A stretch of DNA of 15,994 nt from CAYJRR01 sp964372275 [NCBI: uncultured bacterium] (GCA_964372275.1 CAYJRR010000103.1:1-15994); one strand, 5' to 3'; counted from the first letter of the stretch, positions 1 through 8,049 are shown. Numbers and translations are program-made. Notes: generated from the letters alone by a model not told the origin.

Positions 1-827
1 CCGTCACCGTAAACACCAACCTTGCCAGCATCACCGCCCAGAAGAACTTGGCCGTTAGCTCCGCGCGCCTGGAGACGTCGGTCATGAAGCTCTCCAGCGG
101 CCTTCGAATCGCGGCCGCCAGCGATGATGCCGCCGGCCTGGTGATCTCGGAGAAGATGCGGGCCCAGATCCGGTCCCTCCAGCAGGCCCAGCGGAACGCG
201 AACGACGGCGTCTCGCTCTCGAACACGGCAGACGGCGCACTCGGCGAGATCAGCGCCATGCTCGTCCGCATGCGCGAGCTGGCAATTCAGTCACTGAACG
301 GCACCAACGGAACCAGCGAACGTACCGCGCTGAACACTGAGTACACCTCCCTCCGGTCAGAAATCGACCGAATCTCGCAGGTCACGGCGTTCAACGGCGT
401 CCTCCTGCTGAACGGTGGCGGTGGCGCGGTCGTGATCCAGGTCGGTGCGTTCACCACCAGCAACGACCGGATCTCGATCGCCGTCGTCGACACGACGGCC
501 GGAGGCCTCGCCCTCGACACCACCTCGGTCGGAGGGACGATCAGCCAGACGAAAGTGGCGCTTGCGGCGGTCGACGATGCCATCTCCGACGTGAACTCCG
601 CCCGCGGTAACTTCGGATCGTCCGTCAACCGGATGAACACTACGCTCGCGGCCCTGAGCAGCCTCGTCCAGAGCACGATCTCGGCGGAAAGCCGCATTCG
701 AGACGCCGTCGTCGCGCAGGAGACCGCCGAGTTCACCCGGAACCAGGTCCTCCAAAGCGCCGGCATCTCGGTTCTGGCCCAAGCGAACACCCTCACCCAG
801 GCGGCCCTCCAGCTCCTGCGCTTCTGA
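1..827 (+). CDS. Flagellin (group A), start cut off by window edge
   Basis: Flagellar filament subunit, exported through the flagellar type III apparatus and polymerised outside the cell. The reading frame is already open at base 3 (VTVNTNLASIT...). By comparison with the gene at 1487, only ATG plus one base is missing to the left, which gives about 276 residues. The TTG at 48 is not the start, because the conserved D0 helix begins before it. Visible motifs are the D0/D1 signature KLSSGLRI followed by SDDAAGLVISE, the D1 segment [12 protein letters not shown], and a C-terminus ending LLRF. It differs from the next flagellin at only about 20 residues. Odd point: the C-terminal motif reads SRIRDAVVA, with Val (GTC at 708-710) where every other complete flagellin here has Asp (RDADVA or RDVDVA). 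A 659-base gap follows. Confidence 0.97.
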   Translation, partial: VTVNTNLASITAQKNLAVSSARLETSVMKLSSGLRIAAASDDAAGLVISEKMRAQIRSLQQAQRNANDGVSLSNTADGALGEISAMLVRMRELAIQSLNGTNGTSERTALNTEYTSLRSEIDRISQVTAFNGVLLLNGGGGAVVIQVGAFTTSNDRISIAVVDTTAGGLALDTTSVGGTISQTKVALAAVDDAISDVNSARGNFGSSVNRMNTTLAALSSLVQSTISAESRIRDAVVAQETAEFTRNQVLQSAGISVLAQANTLTQAALQLLRF

Positions 828-1486
828 TCGTCTACGTAACCTACCGCAGCGCTCCGTTTCACCGATACACGCAGAGGCCGATGAGAAAACCCATGGCAAC
901 CCTGATCCCACAACTTCCCGTCGAACTTTCGCCACGTGACGAATCGCGACACACCGCGCCATTCGCGGTGGGCGGGACTCCAGCCGTCGTGAACGCACCA
1001 GCGCCAACGCGCGCCCAGGTGTTCGTTCTCCGGTTTCGGTCCATCCCAGCTCGCGTCGCGCCACGTCCATACGCGCACCTCCCCGCCCCAACGGCCGTCG
1101 CCGCCGGAGCCGCATTCGCACGGCACCGCGCAGGAACGGAGCGGCCGACGCCATGCGGCGACTGGAGACGAACCGCGCGCCACGGAATGAGCCGCTCGCA
1201 CGCACTCTCACGGCTCGCCGTCCATGCCGACCGCCATTCGTCCCGGGCGCCAAGACCGTCCAGCCGACCGACCGTCGATGGCCCCACCCGCACGTTACCG
1301 TGCGAGCCGTCGGGGACCGGCCGTGGCACGCGCTCGAACGTGGTTCGACCGATCGCGACGACCGGGCGCCTGCTCGCGGACCCGCCGGTGGCGACCGGAC
1401 TCCGGCAGGCTTCGACCGGCGCGTCCGCGGCCCAGACGCGGTCAACCAATTCCCTTCCTTCTCTGACCACCTCGAGGAGCTAACCC
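828..1486. other. Long intergenic gap between two group A flagellins
   Basis: This 659-base stretch has no gene I can support. Overlapping plus-strand frames are open (the longest runs 881-1483), but the translations are rich in Pro, Arg and Thr, show no family motif, and use third codon positions less strictly than the flagellins. The right end carries a pyrimidine tract (1451-1464) and the ribosome site GAGGAG (1474-1479) of the next flagellin. A short TRAQV...VLRF string (1007-1036) in the 881 frame recalls a flagellin C-terminus but may be chance. No clear sigma-28 or sigma-54 promoter or terminator was seen. Confidence 0.6.
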
Positions 1487-2314
1487 ATGGCGCTCACCGT
1501 AAATACCAACCTGGCCAGCATCACTGCTCAGAAGAATCTCGCCGTCAGCTCCCAGCGGCTCGAGTCTTCGGTCACCAAGCTTTCCAGCGGCCTCCGAATC
1601 GCGTCTGCGAGCGATGACGCAGCCGGACTGGTGATTTCGGAGAAGATGCGCGCCCAGATTCGTTCTCTTCAGCAGGCCCAAAGAAACTCGAACGACGGTG
1701 TCTCCCTCGCAAACACCGCCGACGGAGCTCTCGGCGAAATCAGCGCAATGCTCGCCCGCATGCGAGAGCTTTCGATCCAGTCGCTGAACGGGACCAACGG
1801 TACGAGCGAGCGGACGGCGCTCAACACCGAGTACGTCTCCCTCCGGGCCGAAATCGACCGGATTTCGCAGGTTACCGCCTTCAACGGCGTCTTCCTGCTC
1901 AACGGTGGGACGGCAGTCGTGATCCAGGTCGGTGCCTTCACCACCAGCAACGACCGAATCTCGATCGCCGTCGTCGATACCACGGCCGGCGGTCTCGCCC
2001 TCGACACCACTTCGGTAGGCGGAACGATTTCCCAAACCAAAGCCGCGCTCGCCGCCGTCGACGACGCAATCTCCGACGTGAACTCGGCGCGTGGAAGTTT
2101 CGGGTCGGCCGTAAACCGTATGAATACCACGCTCGCCGCACTCAGCAGCCTGGTCCAAAGCACCATCTCTGCCGAGAGCCGGATCCGGGACGCCGACGTC
2201 GCATCCGAAACGGCGGAGTTCACGCGGAACCAGGTCCTTCAGAGCGCCGGCATCTCGGTACTCGCCCAGGCGAACACTCTCACCCAGGCGGCCCTTCAAC
2301 TGCTCCGGTTCTGA
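1487..2314 (+). CDS. Flagellin (group A)
   Basis: Complete flagellin of 275 residues. The ATG follows GAGGAG (1474-1479). The N-terminal D0 helix is at about 1-30, KLSSGLRI at 31-38, DDAAGL at 43-48, the D1 helix with RMREL at 91-95, a small variable centre at about 140-195, and the C-terminal helix with SRIRDADVA at 231-239, ending LLRF. The NGTNGTSERTALNTEY segment (101-116) and the DTTAGGLALDTTSVGG centre define group A with the first gene. The two proteins are about 93% identical by eye, yet the DNA differs at many synonymous positions, so the duplication is not recent. Long gaps on both sides suggest that this gene may be transcribed alone. Confidence 0.98.
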   Translation: MALTVNTNLASITAQKNLAVSSQRLESSVTKLSSGLRIASASDDAAGLVISEKMRAQIRSLQQAQRNSNDGVSLANTADGALGEISAMLARMRELSIQSLNGTNGTSERTALNTEYVSLRAEIDRISQVTAFNGVFLLNGGTAVVIQVGAFTTSNDRISIAVVDTTAGGLALDTTSVGGTISQTKAALAAVDDAISDVNSARGSFGSAVNRMNTTLAALSSLVQSTISAESRIRDADVASETAEFTRNQVLQSAGISVLAQANTLTQAALQLLRF

Positions 2315-2897
2315 CCGACCGCCATCGCGCGGACGACAACATCCTGACGATTCCCGAGACTGAGAATGATCACCAGACCGACTCATCGATTCTTGCGGCG
2401 GCACCGACATCGACGTCGGTGGCAGCCACGATCGACCACGCTCCGCCTGACTGCGACGCGACCTCCCGGAGGCGGCTAGTACTCCGAGAGCGGACGCCTC
2501 GAGCACCCGACACGCCTCTTCTCGAACGAGCGCACGACCGACATCCCAAGTAGACCCCACACCGCCCACACGAATACTCGACCCGACCGTACACGCCCCA
2601 TCGAGCCACGACACGGATCACCGACGCCTCCACGCAGCGAAGCACCGATCTTCCGAATCCCAGCCCTCTCGACACGAAGCCAACGAAAGCACCGTCCCAC
2701 CCCACCGGAGCCTCGACACCCCAGCATACCCACCGTTGCCGCGAACCCCGAAGTGGACCCGCGTGAACTAATGAATACGGTCTCGATCAACGGCGCGAAA
2801 CCCAGCTTCGAGCGACGAGCGCGCGACCCCGAGGCGACCGACCACGACCTCCCGACGAATCTCGAACCGACGACGACGAACTGAAAAGGAGACGGAC
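2315..2897. other. Long intergenic gap, probable regulatory region
   Basis: This 583-base stretch separates the group A and group B flagellins. No convincing gene is seen on either strand. Minus-strand frames here give Arg/Gly/Val-rich translations without motifs. A 7-bp stem with a 6-base loop (CACCGAC 2402-2408, GTCGGTG 2415-2421) is present without a following T-run. A 37-codon frame (2771-2884) starts inside the shared CTAAYG motif at 2768 and ends 13 bases before the next flagellin; it lacks a good ribosome site. The gap ends with AAGGAGA (2886-2892), the ribosome site for 2898. Confidence 0.6.
2768..2782 (+). promoter_or_regulatory. Shared upstream motif CTAAYGNNTNCGNTC, copy 1
   Basis: The sequence CTAATGAATACGGTC lies 130 bases before the flagellin ATG at 2898. 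It matches similar 15-base strings at 5034 and 8050, each in a larger gap before a flagellin. It could be a promoter or activator site. It matches neither the sigma-28 nor the sigma-54 consensus, so the function is a guess. Confidence 0.25.
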
Positions 2898-3722
2898 ATG
2901 GCCCTTCTGATCAACACCAACCTCGCCAGCATCAACGCCCAGCGGAATCTCGCCTTCAACACGAAGCGCCTCGAAAACTCCATCGGAAAGCTCTCGAGCG
3001 GTCTCCGGATCGCAAGTGCCAGCGACGACGCCGCCGGACTCTCGATCTCGGAGAAGTTCCGTGCCGAGATCCGATCGCTGCAGCAGGCCGAGCGAAACGC
3101 CAGTGACGGCATTTCTCTCGCGAACACGGCGGAAGGCGCCCTCTCCGAGGTGAGCTCCATGCTGGTCCGGATGCGTGAGCTCGCAGTCCAATCGCTGAAC
3201 GGCACGAACGGCACCAGCGAACGTCAAACCATGGATTCCGAATTCCAGACCCTCAAGGCGGAGATCAAGCGACTCGCCGAAGCCACCACCTTCAACTCGA
3301 TCAAGATCCTCGCTGGTGCCGCGGCCACCGTCCTGCAGGTCGGAGCATCGAGCACCGCAAACGACACCATCTCCATTGCGGCGGTCAACGTCCGGCTGTC
3401 GGCCCTCGGACTGTCGAACACCGGGATCAGCGCGGCACTCGATGCCGGGGCCGCGCTCGGCGACCTGGACAGCGCGATCTCCACGGTGAACGGGTACCGG
3501 GGCCAGTTCGGCGCGGCCGCGAACCGAATCAACACCACGCTGGCGACCCTCACCAGCCGGATCCAGAACGTCATCGGCGCCGAGAGCCGGATCCGGGACG
3601 TCGACGTCGCACTCGAGACGGCGGAGTTCACGCGCGCCCAGATCCAGCAACAGGCCGGCGTCGCCATCCTCGGCCAGGCAAATACGCTCGCCCAGGCCGC
3701 GCTCCAACTTCTCCGGTTCTGA
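2898..3722 (+). CDS. Flagellin (group B)
   Basis: Complete flagellin of 274 residues with ribosome site AAGGAGA (2886-2892). KLSSGLRI is at 31-38, DDAAGL at 43-48, RMRELAVQ at 91-98, SRIRDVDVA at 230-238, and the end is LLRF. Group B is marked by NTKRLE near residue 25, SEKFRAEIRS in place of the usual SEKMRAQIRS, NGTNGTSERQTMDSEFQ at 101-117, the centre AAVNVRLSALGLS, and the QQQAGV C-terminal helix. The last feature is shared with the group C flagellins at 14503 and 15588. It lies 36 bases before its closest paralog at 3759 and is probably cotranscribed with it. It is the first gene after a 583-base gap and so probably heads an operon. Confidence 0.98.
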   Translation: MALLINTNLASINAQRNLAFNTKRLENSIGKLSSGLRIASASDDAAGLSISEKFRAEIRSLQQAERNASDGISLANTAEGALSEVSSMLVRMRELAVQSLNGTNGTSERQTMDSEFQTLKAEIKRLAEATTFNSIKILAGAAATVLQVGASSTANDTISIAAVNVRLSALGLSNTGISAALDAGAALGDLDSAISTVNGYRGQFGAAANRINTTLATLTSRIQNVIGAESRIRDVDVALETAEFTRAQIQQQAGVAILGQANTLAQAALQLLRF

Positions 3723-3758
3723 TCCACGAACCCGATCTGACGTCCCGAGGAGATCACC

Positions 3759-4583
3759 ATGGCCCTCCTGATCAACACGAACCTCGCCAGTCTCAACGCC
3801 CAACGCAACCTCGCGTTCAACACCAAGAGGCTCGAGACGTCGATCGGCAAGCTCTCGAGCGGGCTACGGATCGCGAACGCGGCCGATGACGCGGCGGGAC
3901 TGTCGATCTCCGAGCGGTTCAGGGCCGAAATACGATCCCTCCAGCAGGCCGAGCGGAATGCGAGCGACGGAATCTCCCTCGCCAACACGGCCGAGGGCGC
4001 CCTCTCCGAAGTGAGCGCGATGCTCGTCCGGATGCGCGAGCTCGCGATCCAGTCACTCAACGGAACGAACGGAACGAGCGAACGGCAGACGATGGACTCC
4101 GAATTCCAGACCCTCAAGTCCGAGATCAAGCGGCTGGCCGAGGCGACGACATTCAACTCGATCAAGATCCTCGCCGGTGCCGCTGCGACGGTGCTCCAGG
4201 TCGGAGCGACGAGCACCGCGAATGACACGATTTCGATCGCGGCCGTGAACGTGCGCCTCTCGTCCCTCGGCCTTTCGAATACCACGATCAGCAACGCAAC
4301 CGATTCCGGAGTCGCGGTCGGAGATCTCGACGACGCGATCTCGACGGTGAACGGATTCCGCGGCCAGTTCGGCGCCGCCGCGAACCGGATCAACACGACG
4401 CTCGCGACCCTCACCAGCCGGATCCAAAACGTGATCGGCGCCGAGAGCCGAATCCGAGACGTCGACGTCGCCATCGAGACCGCCGAGTTCACGCGCGCCC
4501 AGGTCCAGCAGCAGGCAGGCGTCTCGATCCTCAGCCAGGCGAACACGCTTGCCCAGGCCGCCCTGCAACTCCTCCGCTTCTGA
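3759..4583 (+). CDS. Flagellin (group B), coupled to a FliS-like gene
   Basis: Complete flagellin of 274 residues with ribosome site GAGGAG (3747-3752). It differs from the gene at 2898 at about 25 positions, concentrated around residues 169-191 in the variable centre (TISNATDSGVAVGDL against GISAALDAGAALGDL). D0 and D1 are nearly unchanged, with [31 protein letters not shown] and terminal LLRF. Its TGA stop shares its last A with the ATG of the following FliS-like gene (TGATG), an arrangement that usually means translational coupling of subunit and partner. Confidence 0.98.
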   Translation: MALLINTNLASLNAQRNLAFNTKRLETSIGKLSSGLRIANAADDAAGLSISERFRAEIRSLQQAERNASDGISLANTAEGALSEVSAMLVRMRELAIQSLNGTNGTSERQTMDSEFQTLKSEIKRLAEATTFNSIKILAGAAATVLQVGATSTANDTISIAAVNVRLSSLGLSNTTISNATDSGVAVGDLDDAISTVNGFRGQFGAAANRINTTLATLTSRIQNVIGAESRIRDVDVAIETAEFTRAQVQQQAGVSILSQANTLAQAALQLLRF

Positions 4584-4993
4584 TGACGACGCGACCGCCG
4601 ACAATCACGGGACATCACCTGAACCGCACCTCCCAGCTGCCTGGAAACGAACCTCCCCGACGCAACTTCCGGCGATCGCGCCTCCGGTTGCTCGACGAAA
4701 CCCTGTCCGCGGTCGCGGCGCTGCGCAATGCCCGCCTCCGCGCGGATCGAGCCGACGGCGCGGAGCGTTACGCCTTCGCCGCGTCGCTGGTCCAGGAGCT
4801 TTTCGAGGACGCCGACACGTCGACCGCCGACAGGGAACTTGCGGCGAGCTACCGGTCGGTCCTCCTTCACCTCGCGAACGGCTTCGCCGCCGGTTCGGCC
4901 GCATCGTTCGCGACTGCCGAGCGCATCCTGCACGCCCTCCGCGCAACGTGCTTCGAGTCACCTCGATTCGGGCCCCACTCGACGACCTCCTGA
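4583..4993 (+). CDS. Degenerate FliS-like flagellin chaperone
   Basis: This 136-residue protein is not a clear FliS by itself. It aligns with the three better FliS proteins in this window from about residue 33 on: LRLLDETLSAVAALRNAR lines up with their LLDGALKAIYRSHLA segment, and FATAERILHALRATC with the final ...ARILANLREGW helix. The Tyr-rich start and the T-x-x-P-x-x-L segment that normally opens FliS are replaced by a basic, Pro-rich leader. The ATG overlaps the preceding flagellin stop and no ribosome site is visible, so translation probably depends on coupling. It may be a chaperone specialised for the group B flagellins or a decaying copy. A later start, such as TTG at 4688, cannot be ruled out. 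Confidence 0.6.
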   Translation: MTTRPPTITGHHLNRTSQLPGNEPPRRNFRRSRLRLLDETLSAVAALRNARLRADRADGAERYAFAASLVQELFEDADTSTADRELAASYRSVLLHLANGFAAGSAASFATAERILHALRATCFESPRFGPHSTTS

Positions 4994-5033
4994 TCCCGCC
5001 CGACCGATCCCCACCTACGAACCCCGAGAGAAA

Positions 5034-5048
5034 CTAATGTTTTCGTTC
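5034..5048 (+). promoter_or_regulatory. Shared upstream motif CTAAYGNNTNCGNTC, copy 2
   Basis: CTAATGTTTTCGTTC lies 113 bases before the flagellin ATG at 5147. It matches the copy at 8050 at 12 of 15 positions. In both places CCCGA follows after the same spacing (5057 and 8073). The ATG inside the motif opens a 29-codon frame ending at 5126, which I think is incidental. Confidence 0.25.
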
Positions 5049-5146
5049 AACCAACCCCCGAGCGGAACACGATCGGTCGGACGTCCGGGCCCCGGAAGCC
5101 GAGAGCCCGCCAAGACTTCGAACTAACCACCCCAGGGAGAAGACAC

Positions 5147-5983
5147 ATGGCCATCACGATCAACAACAACGTCGCGAGTCTCATTGCCCAGCGGAACCTC
5201 TCGCGCAACTCCAACCGCCTCGAAGGCTCGATCGGCCGCCTTACCAGTGGCCTGAGGATCGCGGTCGCTTCGGACGACGCCGCCGGTCTCGCGATCTCCG
5301 AGAAGATGCGCGCCAGGATCCGGTCGCTCCAGCAGGCCCAACGGAACGCCGCCGACGGCATCTCGCTCGCGAACACCGCCGAAGGCGCGATGAACGAGAT
5401 CAGCGGAATGCTCGTCCGGATGCGCGAGCTCGGCATGCAGGCCGCAAACGGCTCGACGGACCAGGAGCAGCGGGACGCCCTCAACGACGAGTTCCAGCTG
5501 CTCCTCGAGGAGATCCAGCGTATCGCGGAGTCGACCGAGTTCAACGGGGTTCCGCTTCTCGACGGGGGCGGCAGCACCGTGGACTTCCAGGTCGGTGCGG
5601 AGACCGACCCGACGAACCGGATCACCATCAGCGCCGTCGACATGACGATCACGACCGGACTTTCGCTCGACGGCCGAAACATCAACGCCGCCAACGTGAG
5701 CGACATTCGCACCACCGTGGACAAGGTCGACGCGGCGATCACCACGGTCAACTCGGCGCGCGGCAAGTTCGGTGCGGTCGTCAATCGGATGTCGGCGACC
5801 GTCGCGATCGTCGGCTCCATGTTGCAGAACGTGATCGAGACGGAGAGCCGAATCCGCGACGTCGACGTCGCGCTCGAGACTTCCGAAATGATGAAGGCGC
5901 AGGTCCTCCAGCAAGCCGGCATGGCGGTCCTCGCACAAGCCAACTCGCTGACCCAGAACGCCCTCCAGCTCCTTCGATTCTAG
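5147..5983 (+). CDS. Flagellin (group D)
   Basis: Complete flagellin of 278 residues with ribosome site AGGGAGA (5134-5140). It is the most divergent regular flagellin in the window. It has RLTSGLRI (31-38) in place of RLSSGLRI, RMRELGMQ (91-98) in place of [18 protein letters not shown] (101-110), and LETSEMMKAQVLQ near residues 243-254 where the others have [12 protein letters not shown]. The central motif INAANVSDIR (179-188) ties it to the flagellin at 10751. SRIRDVDVA (234-242) and the LLRF end are intact. A FliS gene follows after 41 bases. Confidence 0.98.
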   Translation: MAITINNNVASLIAQRNLSRNSNRLEGSIGRLTSGLRIAVASDDAAGLAISEKMRARIRSLQQAQRNAADGISLANTAEGAMNEISGMLVRMRELGMQAANGSTDQEQRDALNDEFQLLLEEIQRIAESTEFNGVPLLDGGGSTVDFQVGAETDPTNRITISAVDMTITTGLSLDGRNINAANVSDIRTTVDKVDAAITTVNSARGKFGAVVNRMSATVAIVGSMLQNVIETESRIRDVDVALETSEMMKAQVLQQAGMAVLAQANSLTQNALQLLRF

Positions 5984-6024
5984 GATCCAACGCCTCCCAA
6001 CGCCTCGTACCCACGGACCGAGCC

Positions 6025-6411
6025 ATGAACGGACACGCAACCTACTTCGACGACTCATTGACCACCCGGACACCCGAGGGACTCGTCGTCGTGCTCCTCG
6101 ACGGCGCGCTGAAAGCGATCTATCGGTCCCACCTCGCCATCCGGGCCGGTGACACGAGGGCTCGCAGCAGAAACGTCTCCCGCGCACTCGACTTCGTGCA
6201 CGCACTGGCGCTTTCGCTCGATCCGGCGCCCGATCCGGTCTTCGTCGCGCGGCTGCACGGTCTCTACGCGACGGTCGGGCAACTGCTCCTCGACGCCGAT
6301 GCCCACGGCCGGGTGGAACCATTGGCCGCATGCGCCCGGATTCTCGCGAATCTTCGAGAGGGCTGGTGCCGCTTGTCCGCGATCCGCAACACCCACTCGG
6401 TCCAGAACTGA
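6025..6411 (+). CDS. fliS: Flagellin export chaperone FliS
   Basis: This 128-residue protein has the usual length of FliS, the cytoplasmic helical-bundle chaperone that binds the C-terminal D0 segment of flagellin, stops early polymerisation and helps deliver it to the export gate. The FliS pattern is visible: an aromatic N-terminus (MNGHATYF), then TTRTPEGLVVVLLDGALKAI (13-32), matching the family T-x-x-P-x-x-L...LYDGAL core, and a last helix ...ARILANLREGW. The closest relative here is the FliS at 11736 (ALKAIYRSH against ALKAIYRAH, and SLDP in both). The ribosome site is weak. The gene sits between a group D flagellin and a diverged flagellin-like gene 24 bases downstream. Confidence 0.88.
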   Translation: MNGHATYFDDSLTTRTPEGLVVVLLDGALKAIYRSHLAIRAGDTRARSRNVSRALDFVHALALSLDPAPDPVFVARLHGLYATVGQLLLDADAHGRVEPLAACARILANLREGWCRLSAIRNTHSVQN

Positions 6412-6435
6412 CAGTCCCGCTTCCAGGAGCCCATC

Positions 6436-7122
6436 ATGAACGTCACCTCGACCACGCCCCGCCCCCTGGCACTGACGCGTCGCGCGAGCCGACTGGATCG
6501 CTCGCTCGCGACCCGGCTCGGCGAGCGCCGTTCGAAAATCACGCGTCCCGACGTCACCCGGCCCGACGCCGATCTGCGGGACGACCGTGACCGCCAAAGA
6601 CTCCTCGGCGCTCTCGGTTCCCAGCGTTCGGTCAACGGAGCGATCTCCGCCATCCACGACGCGATCGACACCTTCGAAGCGCTGATTTACCACGTCGAAG
6701 AATCGCGGAACTCGCCGGTCGACCTCCGGAATGTCCTTGCCGGCTCGATCGCGTCGGCACGCGAAATCGACCTTCATCTTCTCGAAGAGCTGCCGCTTCC
6801 GACGAACGCCGGCCCGCTGCTCACAATCCTCTCCGCCTCGGTTCATGTCCTACGTTCGGCCGATCCAACCGACGTCAACCCGACCATACTCCACCGGCTC
6901 CAAGCCTCGTCGACGTCCGGACTGACCGCCGCCCGACAGCTGTCCGCCGCGCTCGCCGCCCACGCCGACGCGATTGCCGGCCGACTCAGCCGGTTCTTCG
7001 AACCGATCGACCCCGCGGCCTCCGACCGCATCCGGGAAATCCTCATCGCCCAACGGGCAACCGCAATCATGGCCCAGGCCAATGCCGCGCCGTCCGCAGC
7101 GCTGACGTTGCTGCGGTTCTGA
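6436..7122 (+). CDS. Diverged flagellin-like protein with flagellin C-terminal tail
   Basis: This 228-residue protein is not a standard flagellin. The ATG follows AGGAG (6425-6429). Its last 29 residues match the flagellin C-terminal helix, with 13 identities by eye to the gene at 9009, including AQAN (213-216), AAL (221-223) and LLRF (225-228). N-terminal matches are faint: MNVT against MAVT, RLDRSLA (19-25) against RLESSIA, and QR...AIS (63-71) against QR...GVS. The hallmark LSSGLRI, DDAAGL, RMREL and SRIRD motifs are all absent. Its closest relative is the protein at 12146, which shares A-x-x-x-AGR-[LI]-x-R (AGR at 181-183). It lies between FliS and a flagellin. It may be a minor filament protein, a FliS ligand or decoy, or a decaying flagellin; the intact frame and good ribosome site argue for a working gene. 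Confidence 0.72.
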   Translation: MNVTSTTPRPLALTRRASRLDRSLATRLGERRSKITRPDVTRPDADLRDDRDRQRLLGALGSQRSVNGAISAIHDAIDTFEALIYHVEESRNSPVDLRNVLAGSIASAREIDLHLLEELPLPTNAGPLLTILSASVHVLRSADPTDVNPTILHRLQASSTSGLTAARQLSAALAAHADAIAGRLSRFFEPIDPAASDRIREILIAQRATAIMAQANAAPSAALTLLRF

Positions 7123-7165
7123 GGCGCCGCACGCCGACCGACCGACCTTTCAAGAAGGAGCCGTC

Positions 7166-7999
7166 ATGGCACTCACGATCAACACCAATCTCGCGAGCAT
7201 CACCGCACAGCGGAATCTCGCGTACAGCTCCCGCCGGCTCGAAAGCTCCGTCAGCCGCCTCTCGAGCGGCCTTCGGATCGCCACGGCCGCCGACGATGCA
7301 GCCGGCCTCTCGATCTCGGAACGGATGAGGGCGCAGATCCGGTCGCTGCAACAGGCGCAGAGGAACGCCAACGACGGGATCTCCCTGGCAAATACGGCCG
7401 ACGGCGCCCTGAACGAGATCAGCGCGATGCTCATTCGCATGCGCGAGCTCGCCGTTCAGTCCCTGAACGGCACGAGCGCCACCGCCGAGCAGAACGCGCT
7501 CAATACCGAGTTCCAGGGCCTCATCGACGAGATCGATCGTGTCGCGAAGACGACGACGTTCGCCGGGGTCAAGATCCTCGACGGCTCGCTCGTCGACGGC
7601 ATGGACTTCCAGGTCGGAACCGGCACCGGGTCGGTCGACCGGGTGAACGTTTCCGTCGCCGCGGCGACTGCGAGCCAGCTGCTGATCTCCGGAACCGATA
7701 TCAACACCGACGGCGACACGACTCGCGCTGCGATCATCCAGGTAGATGGCGCCATCGACAAGATCAACGCAGCCCGGAGCCGGTTCGGCGCCGTCGTCAA
7801 CCGGATGAGCTCGACGATCTCGACGATCGCCGCGGTCCTTCAGAACACGATCGCGACCGAGAGCCGGATCCGTGATGTCGACATCGCGACCGAAACCGCC
7901 GAGTTCGCGCGCGCGCAGGTCCTCCAACAGGCCGGCGTCGCGATCCTGGCCCAGGCGAACACGATCACGCAGTCCGCACTGGCCCTCCTCCGATTCTGA
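7166..7999 (+). CDS. Flagellin (group F)
   Basis: Complete flagellin of 277 residues with ribosome site AAGGAG (7155-7160). It has [40 protein letters not shown] and terminal LLRF. The centre carries [20 protein letters not shown], seen otherwise only in the flagellin at 12890, and KTTTFAGVKILDGS. ETAEFARAQVLQ has Ala where the others have Thr (ETAEFTRAQ). It closes the first four-gene cassette; a 139-base gap with a candidate regulatory motif follows. Confidence 0.98.
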   Translation: MALTINTNLASITAQRNLAYSSRRLESSVSRLSSGLRIATAADDAAGLSISERMRAQIRSLQQAQRNANDGISLANTADGALNEISAMLIRMRELAVQSLNGTSATAEQNALNTEFQGLIDEIDRVAKTTTFAGVKILDGSLVDGMDFQVGTGTGSVDRVNVSVAAATASQLLISGTDINTDGDTTRAAIIQVDGAIDKINAARSRFGAVVNRMSSTISTIAAVLQNTIATESRIRDVDIATETAEFARAQVLQQAGVAILAQANTITQSALALLRF

Positions 8000-8049
8000 C
8001 CCGCCGAGATCCGGCCCACGACGAATGAACCGATCCGAAACATGAACAC

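Larger units (their letters stand above)
5147..7999 (+). repeat. Four-gene cassette, copy 1 (flagellin D - FliS - diverged flagellin - flagellin F)
   Basis: The gene order and the subgroup of every member match those of the cassette at 10751-13726. The two D flagellins share INAANVS-x-IR in the centre, the two FliS genes share ALKAIYR, the two diverged proteins share AQANAA...LLRF, and the two F flagellins share SGTDINTD. The relationship is visible at the protein level only: the DNA has drifted widely, so this is an old segmental duplication. Confidence 0.75.

Noticed and set aside
48-827. TTG at 48 as the start of the first flagellin
   Set aside because: The frame is open to the window edge and encodes the conserved VTVNTNLASITAQKN D0 segment before this codon.
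881-1483. 200-codon plus-strand frame between the first two flagellins
   Set aside because: No family motif, Pro/Arg/Thr-rich, weak third-position bias, poor ribosome site, and overlapped by two other equally open frames.
2402-2421. 7-bp stem-loop after the second flagellin as a terminator
   Set aside because: No T-run follows, and it lies about 90 bases beyond the stop in GC-rich DNA where short stems are common.
2771-2884. 37-codon frame before the flagellin at 2898, and a similar 29-codon frame at 5037-5126
   Set aside because: Their start codons lie inside the shared CTAATG motif, the ribosome sites are weak, and the two products are not alike.
4549-5126. Plus-strand frames at 4549-5037 and 4728-5126
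   Set aside because: Out of frame with the FliS-like gene at 4583, Pro/Arg-rich and without ribosome sites; the FliS-like frame aligns with the other FliS proteins.
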